Below are positions 8,360 to 16,289 of a stretch of DNA of 44,469 nt, in pieces. The notes under the pieces are model-generated. The model was not told where the DNA came from and made no database searches. It saw only the letters and a program-made list of their open reading frames with translations. The DNA lies in contig JABDKD010000087.1 of NCBI GenBank assembly GCA_013003215.1, forward strand, positions 1 to 44,469, in the 5' to 3' direction. Both the position numbers and the translations under genes were made by a program. Position 1 is the first letter of the stretch, and every line of letters begins with the position of its first letter. Source of the DNA: Pyrinomonadaceae bacterium (GTDB lineage Bacteria > Acidobacteriota > Blastocatellia > Pyrinomonadales > Pyrinomonadaceae).

Positions 8360-8451
8360 TGAGGTGGGACTTTTTCTTACTTTTGTAAGAGAAAGTCTCA
8401 TCTTTCTGCATTCCATCAGCATTGGGAATCAAATCGAGAGATGAGGTGGGA
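8360..8451. promoter_or_regulatory. Duplicated TGAGGTGGGA upstream of pilA (candidate activator sites)
   Basis: The 10-mer TGAGGTGGGA occurs exactly at 8360-8369 and again at 8442-8451, 82 bases apart in the same orientation. Relative to the predicted pilA transcription start (near 8537) they lie at about -177 and -95, the usual distance range for enhancer sites bound by sigma-54 activators such as PilR, whose gene is adjacent. PilR binding is inferred. Confidence 0.45.
8368..8397 (+). terminator. Hairpin between the HExxH gene and pilA
   Basis: GACTTTTTCTTAC and GTAAGAGAAAGTC form a 13-bp stem (one G-T wobble) with a TTTT loop, 58 bases after the upstream stop. The following bases (TCATCTTTC) are only moderately T-rich, so termination is plausible but not certain. 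It would insulate pilA from read-through. Confidence 0.45.
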
Positions 8452-8510
8452 AACTATAAATACAATAGATTCAATATATTAGGAGTGATTTCATAGAATA
8501 CTCGGTCGAA

Positions 8511-8526
8511 TGGTCTACGTCTTGCA
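8511..8526 (+). promoter_or_regulatory. Sigma-54 (RpoN) promoter for pilA
   Basis: TGGTCTACGTCTTGCA matches the -24/-12 consensus TGGCACG-N4-TTGCA at both essential doublets, GG and GC, with exactly ten bases between them; the -12 element TTGCA is perfect. Transcription would begin near 8536-8537, leaving a leader of about 93 bases. pilA genes are classically RpoN/PilSR controlled, and pilS-pilR lies directly downstream on the other strand. Confidence 0.72.
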
Positions 8527-8536
8527 GGGTAATGGG

Positions 8537-8612
8537 CAAGCGTAAATTAGTGTCCGGAAGGTAAGTGCGGCTATTGCCATCCGCGGTTTGCCGGTTACGC
8601 GGATCTAGAAAT
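8537..8612 (+). promoter_or_regulatory. Structured pilA 5' leader
   Basis: The predicted leader contains two hairpins: GGTAA/TTGCC enclosing GTGCGGCTA, and ATCCGCG (8579-8585) pairing with CGCGGAT (8598-8604) around a 12-base loop GTTTGCCGGTTA. The second ends just before the AAGGAG ribosome-binding site near 8615. It could control translation or mRNA stability. I looked for the c-di-GMP (GEMM) riboswitch core and did not find it. Confidence 0.4.
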
Positions 8613-8629
8613 TTAAGGAGTATTTTATT

Positions 8630-9109
8630 ATGAAAGGCACCACACAAAATCAAAAAGGTTTCTCATTAGTTGAGTTATTGGTAGTAGTTATTATTGTCGC
8701 AATCGTAGCAGCGATCGCGATTCCAAGTCTTCTCGCTTCGAGACGCGCTGCTAACGAAGCATCTGCGATCTCTTCATTGAGGACAATTCACAGTGCTCAG
8801 GCTACCTATTTTGGTACAACAGGCGGTAATACGACGTATACCTCATTGGCTGCGCTCGGTACTTCCGGGTTGGTTGATACTGTTCTTGCGGCCGGAGCGA
8901 AAAGCGGTTACAACTTCACAGCGGCAGTTGGAACGCCTACTTCAGTTTATTGCGGAACGGCTGTACCAACCAGTACGGGTATTACCGGAACCGGTGACCG
9001 CTCATTCGCAGTGAGCCAACCGGGCGTGATTTACGGTATTGCGGGCGGCGCGGCCCCGACGTGTTCAAACACTACCGGTGCAATCACTAGCGGATCGCCA
9101 ATTCAATAG
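8630..9109 (+). CDS. pilA: Type IV major pilin
   Basis: 159 residues with a strong AAGGAG site before the ATG. The prepilin leader is 10 residues ending in Gly10, followed by FSLVE (Glu at mature +5) and a hydrophobic helix to about residue 35 (IPSLLASRRAANEASAISSLRTI), the type IVa N-terminal signature. PilD would cut after Gly10 and methylate Phe. The globular part is rich in Gly/Thr/Ser and has two Cys (108 and 145), which could close a C-terminal disulfide loop as in many pilins. The stand-alone location, the sigma-54 promoter and the efficient terminator after it all fit the highly expressed major pilin. Confidence 0.95.
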   Translation: MKGTTQNQKGFSLVELLVVVIIVAIVAAIAIPSLLASRRAANEASAISSLRTIHSAQATYFGTTGGNTTYTSLAALGTSGLVDTVLAAGAKSGYNFTAAVGTPTSVYCGTAVPTSTGITGTGDRSFAVSQPGVIYGIAGGAAPTCSNTTGAITSGSPIQ

Positions 9110-9133
9110 TCAGTTAATTACTGGCTGAATAGT

Positions 9134-9172
9134 GAAAGGCAGGGAGTTTTCGAACTTCCTGCCTTTCTTTTA
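9134..9172 (+). terminator. Intrinsic terminator of pilA
   Basis: GAAAGGCAGGGAGTT and AACTTCCTGCCTTTC form a 15-bp stem (one G-T wobble) capped by a TTCG loop and followed by TTTTA. It lies 25 bases after the pilA stop. On the minus strand no T-run follows, so it serves pilA rather than the convergent pilR. Confidence 0.92.
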
Positions 9173-9204
9173 TGGCTGCTTTCATGGGCTTAGAGAGAAT
9201 CGCT

Positions 9205-10602
9205 TCACTGATTGGGATGCGTAGCTTTAAACTCGCCTTTGGATTTTAAGCCGTGCTTTGACATCAAATGGCGAAAAGCATGAACCGGAATTTGCAGCAG
9301 TTTTGCTGCGTTTGTCTGGTTTCCGTTAAAGCGGCTCAATGCCTCCTGTGCCATCGATTTTTCGAGTTCATTTAGGAATGACGGTAAGTGCAGCCCGTCA
9401 TCGGGAAGGGTATATTCCGTAGCCGGTGACGTTGAAATTTCCGGATCGACCAAACAATCTTGAGTTTCTATAGTGCCGCCATCCTTGGTCAGCACAACAG
9501 CACGTTCAATAACGTGTTCCAACTCCCTTACGTTTCCAACCCAGCTTCTTGTTTTTAATGAAGCGAGCGCGTCGTCAGATATAGTGACATTCTTTTTAGA
9601 TTTCGCACAGAATTTCGCAATGAAATGCTCAACCAGAATCGGGATGTCTTCAGTTCGCTCTCTTAACGGGGGAACCGTCAACGGCATCACGGAGATTCTG
9701 TAATAAAGATCACGCCTAAAGCTTCCATCTTCGATCTTCTCGTTTATATCGGTATTGGTTGCAGCGATGATTCGCGCATTAACCGGAATTTCCGAAGATG
9801 AACCGACAGGCCGAACCATGTTGTCTTGAAGTACACGAAGCACCTTCACCTGCATAGCGAGCGGCATGTCCCCAATTTCATCCAGGAATACGGTTCCATC
9901 TCCCGCTGCTTCAAAAAGGCCTTCACGGTCAGAGATTGCTCCTGTAAAAGAACCCTTAAGAAAACCGAAGAGCTCCGCTTCAAGTAAATGCTCAGGGATA
10001 GCACCGCAATTAATAGGAATAAATGGTTTATCGTTTCGCCCTGAAAGGCTGTGAATCGCTCGCGCCGCCAACTCCTTTCCTGTTCCTGATTCACCGGTAA
10101 CGAGAACTGTGGAATCTTCACCGGAAATGGTGCGGATCATCTCACAAAGCTTCCTAATAGATTCCGATTCGCCGATTATGTTATCAATATGGCCGTCAGA
10201 TTTTTGTGCTCTTCGGAATGCACGGTTCTCATTGATAATCGCTTGTTTTTCAAGCGTTCTCTTCACGATCAACTTGAGTTCATCGTTTTGAAATGGTTTT
10301 TGAATGAAGTCATCCGCGCCGAGTACAAAGGCTTCCCGAGCGACCTCCAATGAGGCAAATGCAGTCATCATAACAACCCGTATATCAGGGGCTGTTTCGC
10401 GCGCCTTTTTGAGCAGCGCGATGCCACCCATATCGGGCATTTTGACGTCGGAAATAATTAAATCGCACACAGAACCGCGAATGTGTTCCAGAGCTTCGAC
10501 TCCATTACTCGCGGTATCCACGATATGACCTTCTTTTTCAAAGACGACCTTCAGAACACTGCAATATCCTTCCTCATCGTCTACGATCAGCAATCTAGCC
10601 AT
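9205..10602 (-). CDS. pilR: Sigma-54-dependent response regulator, PilR type
   Basis: 465 residues in three domains. The receiver (1-120) has DD at 8-9, phosphoacceptor Asp52 (SDVKMPD) and Lys102. The AAA+ domain (about 140-375) has Walker A GESGTGKE (170-177), the sigma-54 loop GSFTGA (217-222; the first Ala is Ser, as in known PilR proteins), Walker B TVFLDEIG and the arginine-finger region FRRDLYYR. A FIS-type helix-turn-helix lies at about 418-447 (FNGNQTNAAKLLQIPVHAFR). It would be phosphorylated by the kinase encoded 32 bases upstream and activate RpoN promoters, most obviously that of pilA next door. Confidence 0.93.
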   Translation of the reverse strand: MARLLIVDDEEGYCSVLKVVFEKEGHIVDTASNGVEALEHIRGSVCDLIISDVKMPDMGGIALLKKARETAPDIRVVMMTAFASLEVAREAFVLGADDFIQKPFQNDELKLIVKRTLEKQAIINENRAFRRAQKSDGHIDNIIGESESIRKLCEMIRTISGEDSTVLVTGESGTGKELAARAIHSLSGRNDKPFIPINCGAIPEHLLEAELFGFLKGSFTGAISDREGLFEAAGDGTVFLDEIGDMPLAMQVKVLRVLQDNMVRPVGSSSEIPVNARIIAATNTDINEKIEDGSFRRDLYYRISVMPLTVPPLRERTEDIPILVEHFIAKFCAKSKKNVTISDDALASLKTRSWVGNVRELEHVIERAVVLTKDGGTIETQDCLVDPEISTSPATEYTLPDDGLHLPSFLNELEKSMAQEALSRFNGNQTNAAKLLQIPVHAFRHLMSKHGLKSKGEFKATHPNQ

Positions 10603-10634
10603 AAAAGTATCCTCTACTCACTTAACCCCGTTTT

Positions 10635-12308
10635 TCAGCGCGGAAACCTTATTGTGACCGCAGTTCCTTCTGAAACTTTACTCTCCACATTAATAATTCC
10701 ACCGTGGTCCCTAACAATCCCGTGCACGATCGAAAGCCCAAGTCCTGCACCCTTACTGCTCCCTGTAAAAGGCTCGTATAGTCTGTCGATCTTTTCAGGT
10801 GTGATTCCGCATCCACTATCCTTAAATACAATCGAAACGCTTTCGTCTGATGACGATTCTGCCAGGGTAATATCTAGTGTGCCCCCTTCCGGCATTGCGT
10901 TTATCGCATTCTGAGCCAGATTCCAAAGGACCTGCTTTATTTGAGTTTCGTTTGCCATTATAGTCGCGGGCTCATCGGGAAGTTCAGCATTGATCTCGAT
11001 CGAATCGCCGAGTTCGCGGCTGTGCTTAAGCAGAAGAAGACAGTCATTGATCGCGGCACGAACATCTGTTGGTTCTAGATGTTGTTTCTCCGCCTTTCCA
11101 CCTGAAAGCTGAGCATAAGTCAGAAAATTCGTTATGATCTCGTTCAGGCGGTCTGACTCGCGTAGGACGACGCCCAGTAGGTTTGCATCAGCGGTTTCCG
11201 GTTTTACGTGCTCTTCCAGAAACTGCATTGCGGAACTCATTGAACCGAGCGGGTTCCGAATTTCATGGGCCAATCCCGCAGCCATCCGCCCGACTGCGGC
11301 CAGGCGATCTGACTGTCGCAAAGATTCTTCCATCGCTCTAATCTTGGAAATGTCCTGAAATGAAATCAGCAATCCGTTAACCATGCCAGATCTGGCCACC
11401 AGTGGCGCCACAATGCATGCCACAGTTGCGTCATGCTCAGGATTCCCACCATTCGATCGAGAACTAATGGCCGATTCAAAATGAGCTGCCGGGAACTTCC
11501 TTTGTTCTGATGCCCTTTGAAGGCAAAGTTCAACCGAATTCCTTATGTCATCGGCAAACAATCGATAAATACTCTCTCCTTTCGCTTCAGCTGACGTATA
11601 TCCCGTCATGACAGCCGCAGCCCTGTTTACAGTTCGAATCTTGCCGGCAATGTCAGTTGTAATAAGGCCAGTAGGAATTGATTCGACTATCCTTTCGTGA
11701 AGAATGTTTAGGTCGTCGAAGCTTTCCTCTGTCTCTTTGAGTTTCCTACTGACAATTCTCCGCTCCGAAAGGTGTCCGGCTAGAAGGCCGACAATGAGGA
11801 TGCCAACCGTATTAAATGCAACAGTTTGCAGGAAACGCGAAGCGGGTATTTCAGCTGAAGACGAATAAAACAGCGAATCTCTGGACAAGAAAGACACAAC
11901 GGAATAGCCCAAGGCACTCAAGATCGAGACCACTATGGTCTCTGATTTTATAAGCGAATAGCCCGCAACGCTTATCAAAACTATATATAGCGTCACATAA
12001 GGAGACATATACCCGCCGGTCTCCGAAACCAGCCACGATATCAAAAGTATGTCAATGATCAGCTGTGCCCTAATCTGCCAAAGATAATCGGAATCGAATC
12101 TAAGGAGAAAGAGATACAGAAGTGTTAGTGCAATAGCAATCAGGAAGAGTATGAACAAACGGATCGGAAACGAGTCGGCCGACAGTTCCAGATAGTTGCT
12201 GGTCCACCACCAACCGGCGAGCATCAGCATGAAGATCAACGCGAGTCGCCCATAAATAAGGCCTCGGGTCTTTGAGATCAGGGAATCGATTTCGGGAGAT
12301 CGTTCCAA
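10635..12308 (-). CDS. pilS: Sensor histidine kinase, PilS type
   Basis: 557 residues. Six hydrophobic segments lie between residues 20 and 180, as in PilS. A PAS domain follows (about 205-325: ESIPTGLITTDIAGKIRTVNRAA, then FQDISKIRAMEESL). The HisKA dimerisation domain has phospho-acceptor His348 in GLAHEIRNPLG. The HATPase domain has an N-box (LWNLAQNAINAMPEGG), G1 (DSGCGITPEK) and G2 (GAGLGLSIVHGIV). It forms an operon with pilR and is the likely pilin-level or envelope sensor for pilA transcription. In PilS the membrane region senses pilin directly; whether this one does is inference. Confidence 0.92.
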   Translation of the reverse strand: MERSPEIDSLISKTRGLIYGRLALIFMLMLAGWWWTSNYLELSADSFPIRLFILFLIAIALTLLYLFLLRFDSDYLWQIRAQLIIDILLISWLVSETGGYMSPYVTLYIVLISVAGYSLIKSETIVVSILSALGYSVVSFLSRDSLFYSSSAEIPASRFLQTVAFNTVGILIVGLLAGHLSERRIVSRKLKETEESFDDLNILHERIVESIPTGLITTDIAGKIRTVNRAAAVMTGYTSAEAKGESIYRLFADDIRNSVELCLQRASEQRKFPAAHFESAISSRSNGGNPEHDATVACIVAPLVARSGMVNGLLISFQDISKIRAMEESLRQSDRLAAVGRMAAGLAHEIRNPLGSMSSAMQFLEEHVKPETADANLLGVVLRESDRLNEIITNFLTYAQLSGGKAEKQHLEPTDVRAAINDCLLLLKHSRELGDSIEINAELPDEPATIMANETQIKQVLWNLAQNAINAMPEGGTLDITLAESSSDESVSIVFKDSGCGITPEKIDRLYEPFTGSSKGAGLGLSIVHGIVRDHGGIINVESKVSEGTAVTIRFPR

Positions 12309-12823
12309 AGTGCTTTTTCCTCCTAGAAAAGAAAAGGGGCAATCTTAAGCAGATTTCAAGTTATTGAGATCTTTCATGAAGAGATCAAGCTACTTTTTAC
12401 ATCCATTTAGCAAACAAACGCAAACTTTTTAAAAATTTTTGATTGCCATTTTAATGGTCGGAATTCGGACAATTCATCGAGTAGAGAAACATTAGGAAGG
12501 TAGATGTTTCAGTTATTTTGAGAACGATTTCGGAACCAGGGCCGGGCAGATCAAGAGATTAGAAGCTTTCTAATCACAGAATCCCTCTATTTCAGGAATC
12601 TCTATTTGGTGTAATGTTTTGTTATGTAAAGCAGAATTCCCATAAGTACAATTTTTCTGAATATGCGTCCGATTAGTCATATAGGAGAAGAAAGAACAAG
12701 AAACATCTACGCCTGATTTTTGCGGATTACGAAGTTCATAGAATGCCCCAATTCCATTGGAATGAGGCATTTGGAATAGGTTCCTTAAAAGATTTTCTAT
12801 GCGAGATTCGTGCAGAAAAAATA
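12309..12823. other. Long AT-rich non-coding spacer between pilS and pilT with inverted repeats
   Basis: About 500 bases lack a convincing gene. It must hold the pilS promoter (minus strand) and upstream control for pilT. Two inverted repeats stand out: GATTAGAA-GCT-TTCTAATC (12557-12575), and a nested one, AATGCC...GGCATT enclosing ATTCCA-T-TGGAAT (12742-12771). A minus-strand frame at 12570-12770 (66 codons) overlaps both and has no recognisable family, so it is not called. Confidence 0.5.
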
Positions 12824-12851
12824 TTGACTTATTAAAAAATAGGCGTATAAA
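12824..12851 (+). promoter_or_regulatory. Sigma-70-type promoter ahead of the pilT-to-minor-pilin run
   Basis: TTGACT (12824-12829), a 16-base spacer and TATAAA (12846-12851) match the -35/-10 consensus well (5 of 6 each). Transcription would start near 12858, giving a leader of about 160 bases to the favoured pilT start at 13021. No other strong promoter is obvious before 27.4 kb on this strand. Confidence 0.5.
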
Positions 12852-13020
12852 TCTAGTTCACAGCCAATTTCTATACCCTAGACTTGACAAGTCACTTTGA
12901 TTTTAATAAGTGGCCCCCGGAGTTGTCAGCGCGTCTATCAGGATGCAGTCGGGAATTGGCAATTTGAAGTTGCTGCAAAAGTGCTCGGTTTTTGGAGTAG
13001 CGAATCTTGTGGGGTTCGGT

Positions 13021-14217
13021 ATGACTTCTGAAAAACAGAGATCAGAAATTTTTGATCTCTTAAGCAAGCTGCTTGAATTAGATGGATCAGATCTCCATCT
13101 TCGCTTTGGTTCTCCCCCCCAGGTGAGAATTCATGGCCAACTCAAGCCCCTCGAGAGTTATCCGGCTTTGACAAAAGAAAGGGCGAAAGCTTTGGCTTAT
13201 TCTGTTTTAACCGAAAAACAGATAAGGCTATTCGAAGAAAAGCTCGAGCTTGATTTTTCTTTGGAACTGGAAGGAAAGTCCCGATTCCGTGTAAACGTAT
13301 TTATGCAGAAAGGGACGGTCGGTACCGCACTCAGAGCAATCCCATACGAAATTAAAGGATTTGACGAACTAGGATTACCACCGGTGGTATCTGAGCTTTG
13401 TCGAAAGCCCAGAGGCCTTGTTTTGGTTACCGGACCCACGGGCTCGGGAAAATCCACCACACTTGCTTCGATGATCGATCAGATCAATAGGACGAGGCAT
13501 GAACACATTCTTACAATTGAAGATCCGATTGAATTTTTGCACAACCACAAACAATGTGTGGTTACGCAAAGAGAATTGGGGCTTGATACATACTCATTTG
13601 GAGATGCGCTGCGTGCATCTTTGCGAGAAGACCCGGACATCGTCCTCATAGGCGAGATGCGTGACGTTGAAACGATAGAGATGGCTCTGAGAGTAGCCGA
13701 GACGGGTCACCTTACGTTTGCAACCCTTCACACGAACACTGCGCCATCGACGATCAACCGTGTGATTGATGTGTTCCCGGCAATACAGCAATCGCAGATT
13801 CGAACACAGTTGTCGCTTGTATTGGAAGGAATCATGTGCCAGGCCCTGCTGCCGAATGCAACCGGTGACGGGCGCGTGATGTCGATGGAGGTCCTTATCC
13901 CGAATTCTGCGGTAAGGAATCTGATCAGAGATGACAAGATTCATCAGATCTACTCGATGATGCAAGCCGGTGCTGATCGCTATGGAATGCAAACTCTCAA
14001 CCAATCTTTGGCGGCATTGTTTAAGAAGCGCCGCATAACACTCGAAACTGCGATGTCGATCTCTCCGAATATTGATGAACTCAAGGACCTTTGTCACAGG
14101 CAGAGCCGCGATTTCAGCGATAGCCTCGGTAGAGTCGGCGGGGGAACACCGGCAGACAGGCGCGCACCTGTGAAGTTTGAAACCGGTGCAGCGTCCTCAG
14201 GAGACGAATCCGGTTAG
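13021..14217 (+). CDS. pilT: Type IV pilus retraction ATPase
   Basis: 398 residues from ATG 13021, chosen because PilT proteins begin a few residues before the conserved LLELDGSDLHLRFGSPP segment; the open frame extends upstream to a GTG at 12910, but those 37 residues resemble nothing. Seen: Walker A GPTGSGKS (138-145), Asp box TIEDPIEF (165-172), Walker B DPDIVLIGEMRD (204-215), His box TGHLTFATLHT (228-238), and the PilT-specific AVRNLIRDDK (297-306; AIRNLIRE in relatives). It is a hexameric cytoplasmic motor that depolymerises pili for twitching. The tail after residue 360 is a longer, Gly/Pro-rich extension. First gene of the pilus run. Confidence 0.95.
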   Translation: MTSEKQRSEIFDLLSKLLELDGSDLHLRFGSPPQVRIHGQLKPLESYPALTKERAKALAYSVLTEKQIRLFEEKLELDFSLELEGKSRFRVNVFMQKGTVGTALRAIPYEIKGFDELGLPPVVSELCRKPRGLVLVTGPTGSGKSTTLASMIDQINRTRHEHILTIEDPIEFLHNHKQCVVTQRELGLDTYSFGDALRASLREDPDIVLIGEMRDVETIEMALRVAETGHLTFATLHTNTAPSTINRVIDVFPAIQQSQIRTQLSLVLEGIMCQALLPNATGDGRVMSMEVLIPNSAVRNLIRDDKIHQIYSMMQAGADRYGMQTLNQSLAALFKKRRITLETAMSISPNIDELKDLCHRQSRDFSDSLGRVGGGTPADRRAPVKFETGAASSGDESG

Positions 14218-14249
14218 AACCGGTTGCTTTGGCATTTTTGCCCCAACAG

Positions 14250-14284
14250 CTAAAGCATCAATCTGAAACAAAAGCGTGCTTTAG
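14250..14284 (+). promoter_or_regulatory. Inverted repeat between pilT and pilMN
   Basis: CTAAAGCA and TGCTTTAG form a perfect 8-bp stem with a 19-base loop, in the 92-base spacer before pilMN. No T-run follows. It may be an mRNA processing or differential-expression element separating pilT from the assembly genes. Confidence 0.35.
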
Positions 14285-14309
14285 TAAGCTTATTCTTTGA
14301 GTAAATTTT

Positions 14310-16235
14310 ATGAGGAATCAGTTTGGAAGAGGTCAAGAAAGTAGGTTTGAGGTCGATTTAGACAACGATACAGTCGTTGAGGTATCGGCTGATTCACCGG
14401 ATCAGATTGCTCTTGTTAGGAGCCGATCCGGCGAAGCGGTATCGGCGTTGCCGGTGTCGAATCCATCTCTCCAGGGTTCGTTCGATATGGAGGTCTCATA
14501 TCTTCCGTCCGATGAACACCTTGTAGCTGCGCTTCAGCTTTTGAGGGAGAATTGCCTGGATCGACCTGAATTTAGCGCGGCCACTAGATTCCTCGGTTCG
14601 GTGTCCGATTATTCTGAAAGGACTAGGGTTCTGGCGCTTGACGGTTCGACACTCGCCCTGAGCGACCTGGATCTCTTCGATTGGCTTGTTAACGCCGAAC
14701 GGGAAATGTATCTCGGTACCGACAACCATCCCGTCTTTGAGATGCCTCTTGAAGAAACCGCTTGTTCGTTCACGCGACTACCGAATGGACAGGTCGCGAT
14801 GACGGAGGCTTCGCGCGAAAGTGTGAATTCGACTAGTGCCGCAATGAAAACGATTTTTGGTGCTGATGTCGTATCACAACACAACCTCGGAATAGAGACG
14901 CGTACACGAAGTGCGGCGAGGTATTACCTCACCGCTGTTCCGAAAGGAGTGGCTACTACAAAAGCCGGGAGGGAGACAGAACTTACTGCGTTCCTTCTAA
15001 TTAGTCGCGCCGGTTTCAGCTATGGGCTTTGGAGCAACGCGACCGGTCTCGTAAGTGAATACGCATTTTTGGCACCCGTCGAAATTGACAGGCCTTCTAC
15101 TAATCAGGCGGCTGCCGGAAAAGGGAAGCCGGATAGCCACCTGCGAGCTTATGTTCGTCATGCTCTTGATCAAGTAGCGCAGCAAATTTTGCCAGAGAGA
15201 CTGGAGGAACTGGAACTGTCCAAGTATGCGGAAGTCGTCTGGGCCTGCGATCGTGAACTGGAGTCTTCTGTAAAGGAAGTGGTTGACGAATACGCGGGTA
15301 CCGCTGGACTTAGCTGTACTCCAATGGGAGTCCCGGTCAATGAGGCAGTAGTTGGTGGACTCTTGTTCGGTTCGTTTACTTTTGGGGATGATACGGTCGT
15401 TGGCGCGGAGACTCTGCCTCAAGTAAATCTGGCAAGGGACCTTTTGGTACTTGCGGACAAGGAAGAGGTTAAACGGCGCAGAATCAATGAGATGCGTCAT
15501 CAGCAACGACGTCGGAAAGCCGTGTTCACTCTTCTTGCGGCCCCAGTTGTTGTATTTGCATTCCTTTTTGGCGTTCTAGCGGACCATCTTACAACACAGA
15601 CGTTGCTCAAGTTCCGCGATCTGCGCGCTGATGCGAAAACAGCAGAATTAAAGCCCGCGCTTCAAAGGCGCACGGCATATGAGGCGAACTTGCGGTGGTA
15701 TCAGGAATTTATCAAGCAGGTTAGTCGACTGAGAAAGCATCAGCCCGTGGGAATCGGAATGCTTCTCAAGCTAAATGAGAGTTATCCGTTCGAATTGGAC
15801 GGGTCATTCTATGTTGAAGAGCTAAAACTCAAACCTGACGCAGGAATTGAGATTACAGGTCTGGCTCGAAATAAGGATGCGGTCACGGCGTTCCTTCGCT
15901 CACTTGAGTTTGCGGGTGGAGCGGAAAGCGGAAGCCGATTGTTCAGCAACCTTACCTACGAGGTCAAAGAGGGTGTAGCTATACCGGCTGACGCCGTTGG
16001 GCAGAATTCAACCGTACCGAAATTGGACAATTCGACCTTAAAAGGTGACGGTCCGGCCCCTGGAATCATCGCTTGGACGATTCGTGGAAACTATCTGCCA
16101 ATGTCCGAGTTTCTTCCGCCTGAAAAGCAAATTGTACCAGCGGGTGCTGTTCCTGCACCCGCTCAGCCAGCTCCTCCGGCAGGGCAACCACAGCAGCCTC
16201 CCGGAGCAGCCGAGACGCCGCTTCCGGCAGGTTAG
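14310..16235 (+). CDS. Fused PilM-PilN-like pilus alignment protein
   Basis: 641 residues. The first 400 have no signal peptide and look like a divergent actin-like PilM domain (for example LLISRAGFSYGLW and YAEVVWACDRELESS), although the ATP motifs are not clear. A basic stretch (RRRINEMRHQQRRRK) leads into one transmembrane helix (about 405-425, AVFTLLAAPVVVFAFLFG), then a PilN-like periplasmic region with a coiled part and a ferredoxin-like fold (FYVEELKLKPDAGIEITGLARN...VTAFLRSLEF). The tail is Pro/Ala/Gln-rich. In most bacteria PilM and PilN are separate proteins bridged by the PilN N-terminal peptide; here the order pilT-(MN)-O-P-Q argues for a fusion. Assignment rests on position and topology more than on sequence motifs. 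Confidence 0.7.
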   Translation: MRNQFGRGQESRFEVDLDNDTVVEVSADSPDQIALVRSRSGEAVSALPVSNPSLQGSFDMEVSYLPSDEHLVAALQLLRENCLDRPEFSAATRFLGSVSDYSERTRVLALDGSTLALSDLDLFDWLVNAEREMYLGTDNHPVFEMPLEETACSFTRLPNGQVAMTEASRESVNSTSAAMKTIFGADVVSQHNLGIETRTRSAARYYLTAVPKGVATTKAGRETELTAFLLISRAGFSYGLWSNATGLVSEYAFLAPVEIDRPSTNQAAAGKGKPDSHLRAYVRHALDQVAQQILPERLEELELSKYAEVVWACDRELESSVKEVVDEYAGTAGLSCTPMGVPVNEAVVGGLLFGSFTFGDDTVVGAETLPQVNLARDLLVLADKEEVKRRRINEMRHQQRRRKAVFTLLAAPVVVFAFLFGVLADHLTTQTLLKFRDLRADAKTAELKPALQRRTAYEANLRWYQEFIKQVSRLRKHQPVGIGMLLKLNESYPFELDGSFYVEELKLKPDAGIEITGLARNKDAVTAFLRSLEFAGGAESGSRLFSNLTYEVKEGVAIPADAVGQNSTVPKLDNSTLKGDGPAPGIIAWTIRGNYLPMSEFLPPEKQIVPAGAVPAPAQPAPPAGQPQQPPGAAETPLPAG

Positions 16236-16289
16236 GTTTGGTTAAGAGAGTTTTTAATAGGCCGGTAACTGAGTAGAGAGACTGTATTT

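Noticed and set aside
8537-8612. c-di-GMP (GEMM) riboswitch in the pilA leader
   Set aside because: The GCAAAGC-type core and the paired GGUAGCCGGGUU segment are not present; only loose resemblance.
12570-12770. 66-codon minus-strand frame in the pilS-pilT spacer
   Set aside because: No recognisable family, no ribosome site, and it covers the inverted repeats.
12910-13020. Upstream 37 residues of pilT from GTG
   Set aside because: No similarity to PilT; the family N-terminus matches ATG 13021.
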